This document shows positions 1 through 5,161 of a DNA stretch of 12,489 nt, piece after piece. Source of the DNA: Candidatus Omnitrophota bacterium (GTDB lineage: Bacteria; Omnitrophota; Gorgyraeia; Duberdicusellales; 4484-171). The stretch covers positions 1 through 12,489 of the forward strand of contig JAFGHG010000110.1 in assembly GCA_016939345.1 (NCBI GenBank). Reading direction: 5' to 3'. The number at the start of each line of letters is the position of its first letter. The stretch's first letter is position 1. Both the position numbers and the translations under genes were made by a program. Below the pieces are notes generated by a model that searched no databases, was not told the DNA's origin, and was given only the letters and a program-made list of their open reading frames with translations.

Positions 1-1
1 C

Positions 2-394
2 TCAACGCTTCTTATTTTTGTTTTAACCAGTATTTCTTTCGCCAGTTATACCGATGAGGCATTTGCTGAGCTTGTTAAAGCTATTAGAGAAAAATCCACA
101 AAGGCAAAGCTTCTTGAGGTAGAAGAAAAATATAAAAACAAAAGGATCGAAGGGAAAGGATATATAACAAGCATTACCAGTGATGTTGATGATAATATAG
201 TAATAAATCTATCTACAGAAGAGCGGGCCAGTTCTCCGGAAGCAGTCATAACAGTTCTGATACTGCGCAAATATCTGCGTCGTCAAGCCTCACGGTTTGA
301 AATCGGCAGAAAAATGCGTTTTTTCGGAGTTTTTAAAGAGATAAGAATGAATTCAATAGTGGTTGAAGAAGGCTTTGCCAAAGAACATCATTAA
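2..394 (+). CDS. Secreted small protein, 5'-truncated, possible OB-fold
   Basis: The reading frame is open from the window edge to TAA at 392-394, so the start codon lies outside; about 130 residues are visible. The first visible residues are hydrophobic (LLIFVLTSISFA) and end in an Ala-X-X-like signal-peptidase site before SYTDEA, which suggests export. The mature part begins with a short charged helical stretch (EKSTKAKLLEVEEKYKNKR). It then alternates beta-like strands: GKGYITSI, DNIVINLS, RKMRFFGVF and NSIVVEEG. This strand pattern resembles the small OB-fold (tRNA_anti-like) domains of periplasmic proteins, but the match is by pattern only and no catalytic residue is apparent. It is followed by a promoter and a hairpin terminator, so it is probably the last gene of its own transcript. 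The frame and secretion are fairly sure; the fold is a guess. Confidence 0.6.
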   Translation, partial: STLLIFVLTSISFASYTDEAFAELVKAIREKSTKAKLLEVEEKYKNKRIEGKGYITSITSDVDDNIVINLSTEERASSPEAVITVLILRKYLRRQASRFEIGRKMRFFGVFKEIRMNSIVVEEGFAKEHH

Positions 395-450
395 GCTGCT
401 AATAGAAAAGATAACGCTTTCAAGGATATTGTCAAAAATCCAAAACTAAC

Positions 451-479
451 TTGAATATTTCCTTTTAATATGTTATATA
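451..479 (+). promoter_or_regulatory. Sigma-70 type promoter with extended -10
   Basis: TTGAAT (451-456), a 17-bp spacer, then TATATA (474-479) preceded by TG at 471-472, giving an extended -10. The predicted start is near 486, immediately before the hairpin terminator at 490-531. A transcript from here would be terminated after about 50 nt unless it reads through into the PilZ gene at 586. Confidence 0.5.
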
Positions 480-489
480 TTTATGGTTT

Positions 490-540
490 AGAGGCTGGTA
501 TTGATTAGATTAGTCAATAAACTAAGCCTCTTTTTAATTT
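490..540 (+). terminator. Rho-independent terminator, two-part stem
   Basis: AGAGGCT (490-496) pairs with AGCCTCT (525-531) and is followed by TTTTTAATTTTT. Inside it a second stem, TATTGATTA with TAGTCAATA around a GAT loop, adds nine pairs including one G-U. It can end the upstream secreted-protein transcript. It can also act as an attenuator for the promoter at 451-479. Confidence 0.75.
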
Positions 541-567
541 TTCCTGGTAATTAATTCAGCCTATAAT
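539..567 (+). promoter_or_regulatory. Possible promoter of the first PilZ gene
   Basis: A perfect TATAAT sits at 562-567, with only a poor -35 (TTTTCC, 539-544) 17 bp upstream. The start would fall near 574, just ahead of the Shine-Dalgarno at 575-583, giving a very short leader. The -10 is convincing but the -35 is not. Confidence 0.4.
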
Positions 568-585
568 AAATTCTAGGGGGGAGCA

Positions 586-897
586 ATGATCAATGAGGAG
601 TTTGGCCATCGCAGGTTAATCAAAAGAAAAACATGTTTTTTGACATCCGGATACCTGCTTCTTAATACCACTCCTCATCTAGCCAAATTTCACGATATAA
701 GCCTTGAAGGAATAGGTATTGTAACTGAGAGGCCTTTGCATGTCAGCGGCCAGGTAAAATTAGCGCTTAATACCAGAAAAAAAGGCTTAGTTCTGGTTGA
801 AGGAAAAATATGCTGGTGTAGAAGGACAAAGCACGGCTGGAAATCAGGAATAGCTTTCAATAAACGGCTTTCATATGAGCCTGCTATGATTTGTTGA
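586..897 (+). CDS. PilZ-domain protein (predicted c-di-GMP binder)
   Basis: 103 residues, essentially one PilZ domain. PilZ domains bind cyclic-di-GMP through an N-terminal RxxxR and a D/NxSxxG motif. Here the motifs are R10-LIK-R14 and D37-I-S-L-E-G42, followed by the expected alternating beta strands (GIGIVTER, VKLALNT, GLVLVEGKICWC, SGIAFN). No fused output domain is present, so it probably acts by docking on a partner in the cytoplasm. The ATG at 586 is chosen because a purine-rich AGGGGGGAG (575-583) sits at the right distance; the ATG at 592 is a less well placed alternative. It lies 31 bp upstream of a second, divergent PilZ gene, and the two may be cotranscribed. Ligand binding is inferred from the motifs. 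Confidence 0.85.
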   Translation: MINEEFGHRRLIKRKTCFLTSGYLLLNTTPHLAKFHDISLEGIGIVTERPLHVSGQVKLALNTRKKGLVLVEGKICWCRRTKHGWKSGIAFNKRLSYEPAMIC

Positions 898-928
898 ACT
901 TTGTGCTGGAATTAAATTAATACTATAA

Positions 929-1261
929 ATGGAAGAAAAAAGACGCTATCAAAGGACCCAGATTTCTTTTCCTGTTGAGTGTAATTTGCTCATAGGCCGG
1001 GGGTATTTTTGTTCAGTCAGTAAAGACTTAAGCCTCGTGGGCATCAGGATATTGAGCAATCAGTTTATACCCAGGGACAATATCATCAAGGTAAATGTCA
1101 ATTTGATCGATAACCTTGTTAGTTTGAAGGCAAAGGTAGTCTGGTGCAGCAAAAACAGGTCTTCAGAGCGTTATTCACTCGGCCTTGAGTTTCTGGAAGG
1201 AGATGCTGATAAAAGAAGAAACATCTCTCATTTCTTAAAGAATACGAATCCCGCCCAATAA
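929..1261 (+). CDS. PilZ-domain protein, second copy
   Basis: 110 residues forming a stand-alone PilZ domain. The c-di-GMP motifs are R5-RYQ-R9 near the N terminus and D32-L-S-L-V-G37. Strands typical of the PilZ barrel follow (IRILSN, IIKVNVNLI, LVSLKAKVVWC, YSLGLEFLE), then a basic C-terminal helix. It shares the VxWC strand ending with the preceding PilZ protein (KICWC against KVVWC), which hints at an old tandem duplication, although overall similarity is modest. No clear Shine-Dalgarno precedes the ATG; the upstream bases are AT-rich, so translation may depend on an unstructured start region. The downstream gene is a pseudopilin, consistent with PilZ roles in type IV pilus or secretion control, but a direct link is inference. 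Confidence 0.87.
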   Translation: MEEKRRYQRTQISFPVECNLLIGRGYFCSVSKDLSLVGIRILSNQFIPRDNIIKVNVNLIDNLVSLKAKVVWCSKNRSSERYSLGLEFLEGDADKRRNISHFLKNTNPAQ

Positions 1262-1332
1262 ACTTTCTATCCTCTTCGGATCTTTGTTTACAAGCTTTTT
1301 TTATCAGGTAAAATTAATTATAGAGTATAAAA

Positions 1333-1887
1333 ATGCTTGTAAAATATCACATAAAGTCGTTTACCTTGATAGAGCTTATTCTAGTTATAGCTATAATTTC
1401 TTTATTAACAGGGGCTATAATTCCGGTAATAAATTCAGCCATAGAAGATACCAGGGTGTCGATGATTATGAACACCTATCATACGATAAAAGTTGCTTGC
1501 GAGAATTTTTATTCCGATACCGGTTTATATCCATTTGAAGATCCAAGGTTTAATTGGCTCTGGCTTAGTCAAGACCCCGGGGTAGTTAATGGCTGGGATG
1601 GTCCATATATTAACAGACCTATAAATAGTAAAGATAACCCTTATGGAGGAGATGTTTTTGTCAATCATGGGGTATTTGGTTTTGGCATAGGCGGTAATTT
1701 TGTCTACTTAGAATTTGATAATATACCCATAAGGATTGCCAAGAAGGTTGATAAGTTGCTAGATAATAAGGTAGAAGCTAATTGGCGGTATAAGGGGAGA
1801 GTACAATATTTTGGCATTGAGCCCAATGCCTTTTTATACTTTTTCATAATAGGCGATGGATATTATTATACCGTGGTTAATCAATGA
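1333..1887 (+). CDS. Type IV pilin-like pseudopilin (GspG-like)
   Basis: 184 residues with a class III (prepilin) signal. A short basic leader MLVKYHIKS precedes F10-TLIEL, with the conserved Glu at +5 (E14), and a hydrophobic helix runs to about residue 31. Prepilin peptidase should cleave before F10 and methylate it. The residue before the cut is Ser rather than the near-invariant Gly. The ectodomain carries the T2SS major-pseudopilin style motifs SDTGLYP (61-67) and GWDGPYI (87-93), followed by a Asn/Gly-rich loop (DNPYGGD) where GspG proteins bind calcium. A TAG lies in frame at 1321-1323, so the ATG at 1333 is the first possible start. No Shine-Dalgarno is evident. No assembly ATPase, secretin or peptidase lies nearby, so this is an orphan pseudopilin whose machine is elsewhere. 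Confidence 0.85.
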   Translation: MLVKYHIKSFTLIELILVIAIISLLTGAIIPVINSAIEDTRVSMIMNTYHTIKVACENFYSDTGLYPFEDPRFNWLWLSQDPGVVNGWDGPYINRPINSKDNPYGGDVFVNHGVFGFGIGGNFVYLEFDNIPIRIAKKVDKLLDNKVEANWRYKGRVQYFGIEPNAFLYFFIIGDGYYYTVVNQ

Positions 1888-1917
1888 TCAATAGTTGATA
1901 TTCTATTTATATTTGTC

Positions 1918-1946
1918 TTGATAGCTGTCCCAAACCATGATACAAT
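1918..1946 (+). promoter_or_regulatory. Candidate promoter for the tRNA-Pro gene
   Basis: TTGATA (1918-1923), 17-bp spacer, TACAAT (1941-1946). The start would be near 1953, about 90 nt upstream of the mature tRNA. A weak imperfect hairpin followed by six T (about 1937-1967) overlaps it and could instead be the end of the pseudopilin transcript. Confidence 0.4.
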
Positions 1947-2041
1947 CCTTCTGAAGTATGATTTTTTCTCTGTTTATGTTCATAAAGCTCATTATTGTAT
2001 AAGGTTAGGTATAGCTTGTTTTTAATTTTTACATTTGGCTT

Positions 2042-2117
2042 CGGGAGGTGGCGCAGCCTGGATTAGCGCACTTGAATGGGGTTCAAGGGGTCGCGGGTTC
2101 GAATCCCGCCCTCCCGA
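2042..2117 (+). tRNA. tRNA-Pro (anticodon GGG)
   Basis: A full cloverleaf folds by eye over 76 nt. The acceptor is CGGGAGG (2042-2048) with CCTCCCG (2110-2116) and discriminator A2117. The D stem is GCGC (2051-2054) with GCGC (2066-2069). The anticodon stem is CTTGA (2071-2075) with TCAAG (2083-2087) around loop ATGGGGT, so the anticodon is GGG at 2078-2080. The T stem is GCGGG with CCCGC around TTCGAAT. The C1-G72 pair and A73 are typical of bacterial proline tRNA. It decodes CCC and CCU. CCA is not encoded and must be added by nucleotidyltransferase. Confidence 0.97.
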
Positions 2118-2128
2118 TAAATGAGACT

Positions 2129-2160
2129 TATATTTTTTCAAGCCGCAGGCGGAAAATATA
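2129..2160. repeat. Short inverted repeat downstream of tRNA-Pro
   Basis: TATATTTT (2129-2136) and AAAATATA (2153-2160) form an 8-bp stem around a GC-rich core (GCCGCAGGC). It lies 12 bp past the tRNA 3' end. There is no T-tract after the stem on either strand, so it is not a classical terminator, but it could help define the tRNA 3' end for processing. Confidence 0.45.
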
Positions 2161-2165
2161 TAGTC

Positions 2166-2270
2166 GAATTTACCCCCAAACCAATTTTATAAGGTGTGTA
2201 AGGTTGATAATCTGGATAAAGACATATTGAGATCTCCAACCAGTTAAAAATTGGTGTGGGGGTTTAATTC
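2166..2270. repeat. 105-bp imperfect inverted repeat
   Basis: The left arm (2166-2188) and right arm (2247-2270) are complementary at about 21 positions. GAATT pairs with AATTC, and ACCCCCA with TGTGGGGGT apart from one A-G mismatch. ACCAATTTT then pairs with AAAATTGGT. A further partial stem inside (GGTTG 2202-2206 with CAACC 2237-2241, plus TCT with AGA) makes most of the element self-complementary. It lacks a terminator T-tract and carries no ORF. It may be a small palindromic mobile repeat beside the tRNA gene, or a structured RNA. Confidence 0.6.
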
Positions 2271-2271
2271 A

Positions 2272-2339
2272 CAGACGTCCTTGACATCTGCGATGCCAGG
2301 GACTACGATTTAGGTTCACTTCGTTCCCTAAATCGTCTG
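2272..2339 (+). other. Dyad-rich leader: operator or three-way-junction RNA
   Basis: The sequence holds three nested pairings. CAGAC (2272-2276) pairs with GTCTG (2335-2339). GTCCTTG/CAGGGAC plus CATC/GATG form an 11-bp hairpin (2277-2303) with one A-C mismatch and a TGC loop. ACGATTTAGG (2305-2314) and CCTAAATCGT (2327-2336) are a perfect 10-bp inverted repeat around 12 nt. Read as RNA this makes a compact three-way junction ending 6 nt before the Shine-Dalgarno. Read as DNA, the 10-12-10 dyad straddles the -10 and start site of the promoter at 2281-2309, a classic operator position. I do not recognise it as a named riboswitch. Confidence 0.5.
2281..2309 (+). promoter_or_regulatory. Promoter of the PilZ-hom-thrC-argS-recJ operon
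   Basis: A perfect TTGACA (2281-2286), a 17-bp spacer and TACGAT (2304-2309), placed about 50 bp upstream of the third PilZ gene. The start would be near 2316, inside the loop of the 10-bp dyad, giving a leader of about 43 nt that includes the Shine-Dalgarno. Confidence 0.5.
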
Positions 2340-2345
2340 CTCATT

Positions 2346-2354
2346 AAAGGAGGT
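2346..2354 (+). promoter_or_regulatory. Shine-Dalgarno deciding the PilZ start
   Basis: AAAGGAGGT matches the 16S anti-Shine-Dalgarno fully. It lies 5 nt before ATG at 2359 but only 2 nt before the in-frame GTG at 2356, so ATG 2359 is the better start. Confidence 0.8.
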
Positions 2355-2358
2355 CGTG

Positions 2359-2718
2359 ATGAAAGAATATAATGGTCCTGAAAGAAGAGAACATCGAAGG
2401 ATAGACATTAATTTTGTAGTGAGCTACAGGATCAAGGAGGTGTCTCCTGACTTTGATCTCTCACAGACAAAAAATCTAAGCCAGGGCGGGATGCTGCTTA
2501 CTACAAATAAGAAATTTCAGAAGGGGCTTCAATTGTCTATGATTTTAAGGTTCCCCCTTATCCCCCAGAAGATCGAGATTACAGGTGTGGTTATTGACTC
2601 TAAAGAAGTGGTCAGAGATATTATTTATGAGACAAGGATAAGATTTATTGATGTCAACAGGGAGTTTTTTTCAAAATTGGGAGAATTTATCAAAGAAAAT
2701 CTGAAAGACAATGAATAA
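2359..2718 (+). CDS. PilZ-domain protein heading the hom operon
   Basis: 119 residues from ATG 2359. It is a single PilZ domain with arginine cluster R9-R-E-H-R13-R14 (RxxxR) and N39-L-S-Q-G-G44, the canonical N-x-S-x-x-G c-di-GMP motif. Strands GMLLTTN, LQLSMILRF, IEITGVVID and YETRIRFID follow, with a C-terminal helix (FFSKLGEFIKENL) typical of the family. It is the most canonical of the three PilZ proteins in the window. Its stop codon lies inside the start of hom: the two genes overlap by 8 bp (ATGAATAA), so their translation is probably coupled. The upstream region has a good promoter overlapped by strong dyads. Coupling a c-di-GMP binder to amino-acid biosynthesis is unusual, and whether the protein acts on Hom or simply shares a promoter cannot be told from sequence. 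Confidence 0.92.
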   Translation: MKEYNGPERREHRRIDINFVVSYRIKEVSPDFDLSQTKNLSQGGMLLTTNKKFQKGLQLSMILRFPLIPQKIEITGVVIDSKEVVRDIIYETRIRFIDVNREFFSKLGEFIKENLKDNE

Positions 2719-3979
2719 AAACATAGGTATTATTGGTCTGGGTAATGTCGGTGAGGCTGTAGTTGAGTCTCTGAATAGATATTCAGCTTTGATCTCCCGG
2801 CGTTCCTCGCTGGAACTTAAGATAAAGAAAGTATGCGATATCAGCAGAGGAAAAAAGGTTATAGCTGATAAATTCAGGCTTCCCTTTACCTGCGATCCTT
2901 ACGAAATAATCGATGATCCCCAGATAGACATTATCGTAGAGCTTATAGGCGGTATTGAGCCGGCCAGGACAATCATCCTTAAAGCCTTGGACAGGAGAAA
3001 GAACGTTGTTACTGCTAATAAAGCTCTGCTCGCTACAAGCGGAAAACATATATTTTCTGTAGCCCAGAAGAGGAAAAGACGGGTAGGCTTTGAGGCTTCT
3101 GTCTGTGGAGCCATACCTCTTATAAAGAGCACTTCTGAGGGGTTAGTGGGCTGCGAAGTCTCAAAAATCTATGGTATCCTTAACGGGACAACAAACTATA
3201 TTTTGTATAAGATGCGCCAGGAAAATATTGATTTTTCCTGTGCCCTCAAAGAAGTCCAGGAACGGGGATTGGCAGAAAAAAAACCAGATTTGGATATAAA
3301 AGGAATAGATACTCTTCATAAATTATGTATTTTGACTTATCTTTACTATGGTTTATGGCCGGATTTAAAAGCAATACATACTGAAGGCATATCAAAGATT
3401 TCCCTGCTTGATATTCAATATGCCCAGGAACTTGAGTATAGGATAAAATTACTGGCTATCGCTAAGAAAGGGAAAAGCTCCCTTGAGCTAAGGGTGCATC
3501 CTACTTTAGTATCTGTTGAACATCCCCTTTCTCACGTCTCTTTAAATTATAATGCTGTTTACTATCATACTCAGCCGGCTGGCGAGCTTCTTTTCTTCGG
3601 AGAAGGAGCAGGGGGAAAACCTACTTCAGCTTCGATAATTTCAGATATAGTAAGTATTGCCTCAGGAAATAAGGGTTTTGTAAGAAATGCCGAAAAAGTA
3701 AGATTAAAAGATTTTAAAAATGTTGAGACCCGGTTTTACATACGCTGTCTGGCTTTGGATTCTCCGGGAGTTCTGGCTGAAGTTTCAAAGATTCTCGCTT
3801 CTTATGATATCAGCATAGCTTCAGTAAACCAGAAGGAACGCAAGGAAGGCAAATTTGTTCCGATTGTTATGCTTTCGCATAAAGTCAAAGAAGACAATAT
3901 GGAGAAAGCTCTGAAAAAAATAGACAGTTTAAAAGTAATTAAAAGACCTTCTCAGATAATCCGCATAGAGGATTTGTAA
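2711..3979 (+). CDS. hom: Homoserine dehydrogenase with ACT domain
   Basis: 422 residues, the usual length for the monofunctional enzyme, which reduces aspartate semialdehyde to homoserine with NAD(P)H on the way to threonine and methionine. The N-terminal Rossmann fold has GLGNVG (9-14). The conserved TANKALLA (101-108) and GILNGTTNYIL (155-165) are intact. In the catalytic segment E189, D200 and K204 match the metal and catalytic positions (GIDTLHK). The usual Asp of the A-x-x-D-P motif is Lys here (AEKKP). A C-terminal ACT domain (about 342-410, with LDSPGVLAEVSKIL) is the expected site of feedback control by an amino acid such as threonine. The start codon overlaps the preceding PilZ gene by 8 bp. 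thrC follows after 71 bp, so two steps of threonine synthesis are adjacent; thrB is not in the window. Confidence 0.96.
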   Translation: MNKNIGIIGLGNVGEAVVESLNRYSALISRRSSLELKIKKVCDISRGKKVIADKFRLPFTCDPYEIIDDPQIDIIVELIGGIEPARTIILKALDRRKNVVTANKALLATSGKHIFSVAQKRKRRVGFEASVCGAIPLIKSTSEGLVGCEVSKIYGILNGTTNYILYKMRQENIDFSCALKEVQERGLAEKKPDLDIKGIDTLHKLCILTYLYYGLWPDLKAIHTEGISKISLLDIQYAQELEYRIKLLAIAKKGKSSLELRVHPTLVSVEHPLSHVSLNYNAVYYHTQPAGELLFFGEGAGGKPTSASIISDIVSIASGNKGFVRNAEKVRLKDFKNVETRFYIRCLALDSPGVLAEVSKILASYDISIASVNQKERKEGKFVPIVMLSHKVKEDNMEKALKKIDSLKVIKRPSQIIRIEDL

Positions 3980-4010
3980 TAGTCCATAGTCCGTAGTCGA
4001 TAGTCCATAG
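3980..4010 (+). repeat. Heptanucleotide tandem repeat, four units
   Basis: Four 7-bp units run directly after the hom stop codon: TAGTCCA, TAGTCCG, TAGTCGA and TAGTCCA, followed by a partial TAG. The units differ at only one or two positions. The tract occupies almost half of the hom-thrC spacer and contains no ORF or obvious hairpin. It lies upstream of the thrC ribosome-binding region. Confidence 0.85.
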
Positions 4011-4050
4011 AATATATTTTAATTTTTAAATAAGGAGCAAGGGGCTAGCT

Positions 4051-5127
4051 ATGAAGAGATATAACGGGGTTATAGAGCGCTACAGAAAATATCTGCCGGT
4101 AAGCAGCAAAACTCCGGTAGTCAGCTTACATGAAGGAAATACCCCCTTGATCTTTGCCCCGAAGATTTCAGGAGCCCTTGGTTCGAATTTTAAAGTATAT
4201 CTTAAATACGAAGGTCTTAATCCCACAGGCTCTTTTAAAGACCGGGGCATGACTGTAGCGATATCCAAGGCCAAAGAACAAGGAGCCAGGGCTGTTATTT
4301 GCGCCTCGACCGGTAATACTTCTGCTTCGGCAGCTGCTTTTTCAGCTAAGGGGAATTTGAAATGCCTGGTGGTTATCCCCGAGGGGGCAATAGCTTTAGG
4401 AAAATTAGCTCAGGCTTTGATCCATAATGCCAGGGTTATTGCCATTAGAGGTAATTTTGACCAGGCTTTAAAAATAGTTCTTGAAATATCGCAAAATTAC
4501 CCGGTGAAGCTGGTAAATTCTATAAATCCTTTCCGTATAGAAGGTCAGAAAACTGCTTCTTTTGAGATCTGTGACTACTTAGGCCGGGCTCCTGATTTTC
4601 ATTGCCTGCCGGTGGGAAACGCCGGCAATATTACCGCTTACTGGAAAGGTTACAAAGAATATTATTGCCACAGGAAAATTAAACAGCTTCCTAAGATGCT
4701 TGGTTTCCAGGCTAAAGGTTCTGCGCCGATAGTTAAAGGTTATGCCATTAAAAACCCCAAGACCATTGCTACAGCTATTAAAATAGGTAACCCTGCCAGT
4801 TGGAAACAGGCTGTTAGTGCCAGGGATGAGTCTAAAGGGTTGATCAAGGCCGTAAGCGATGCCCAGATACTTTCGGCTTATAAATTCTTAAGTCAGAAAG
4901 AAGGTGTTTTTGTGGAACCAGCTTCTGCTGCATCGATCGCCGGTTTGTTTATGCTTGAAAGCGAAGGGTTTTTCAGTAATTTAAAAAATAAAAGAAAAGA
5001 AATAGTGATAGTTTGTACTCTTACCGGTCACGGCTTAAAAGATCCCCAGATAGCTATCAAGAGCATAAAGCACCCTCCTGTTGTCGAGGCAAGTACAAGC
5101 ACTGTTGTAAAAACCGCAAGGATTTGA
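4051..5127 (+). CDS. thrC: Threonine synthase (PLP enzyme)
   Basis: 358 residues, matching the short bacterial class of threonine synthase. This cytoplasmic PLP enzyme converts O-phosphohomoserine to threonine, the last step of the pathway that Hom feeds. The fold type II signature is clear: EGNTPL (28-33), then LNPTGSFKDRGM with the Schiff-base lysine K63. STGNTSAS (86-93) contacts the cofactor ring, NSINPFR (156-162) follows, and the glycine loop VGNAGN (188-193) holds the PLP phosphate. A C-terminal TLTGHGLKDP closes the active site as in relatives. Two purine runs precede the ATG, AAGGAG (4032-4037) and AAGGGG (4039-4044); the latter is 6 nt from the start and is the likelier ribosome site. 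The 71-bp gap to hom is filled mainly by the heptad repeat, and argS begins 34 bp downstream. Confidence 0.96.
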   Translation: MKRYNGVIERYRKYLPVSSKTPVVSLHEGNTPLIFAPKISGALGSNFKVYLKYEGLNPTGSFKDRGMTVAISKAKEQGARAVICASTGNTSASAAAFSAKGNLKCLVVIPEGAIALGKLAQALIHNARVIAIRGNFDQALKIVLEISQNYPVKLVNSINPFRIEGQKTASFEICDYLGRAPDFHCLPVGNAGNITAYWKGYKEYYCHRKIKQLPKMLGFQAKGSAPIVKGYAIKNPKTIATAIKIGNPASWKQAVSARDESKGLIKAVSDAQILSAYKFLSQKEGVFVEPASAASIAGLFMLESEGFFSNLKNKRKEIVIVCTLTGHGLKDPQIAIKSIKHPPVVEASTSTVVKTARI

Positions 5128-5161
5128 ACTAACCTCAATAGGGATTTGTAAAAAATAAATT

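Noticed and set aside
901..929. TTGTGC-N17-TATAAA resembling a promoter before the second PilZ gene
   Set aside because: The start would fall inside the coding sequence after the only reasonable start codon, so it cannot drive that gene.
1284..1538. 84-codon frame overlapping the pseudopilin start
   Set aside because: It is the alternate frame of a clear FTLIEL pseudopilin and has no family features.
2048..2230. Open frame of 60 codons reading through tRNA-Pro (protein with AGSNPALP)
   Set aside because: The first third is the tRNA itself, a classic false ORF, and the rest lies in the inverted repeat. No ribosome site.
2129..2270. Terminator for the tRNA-Pro transcript
   Set aside because: Two hairpins follow the tRNA, but neither is followed by a T-tract on the plus strand.
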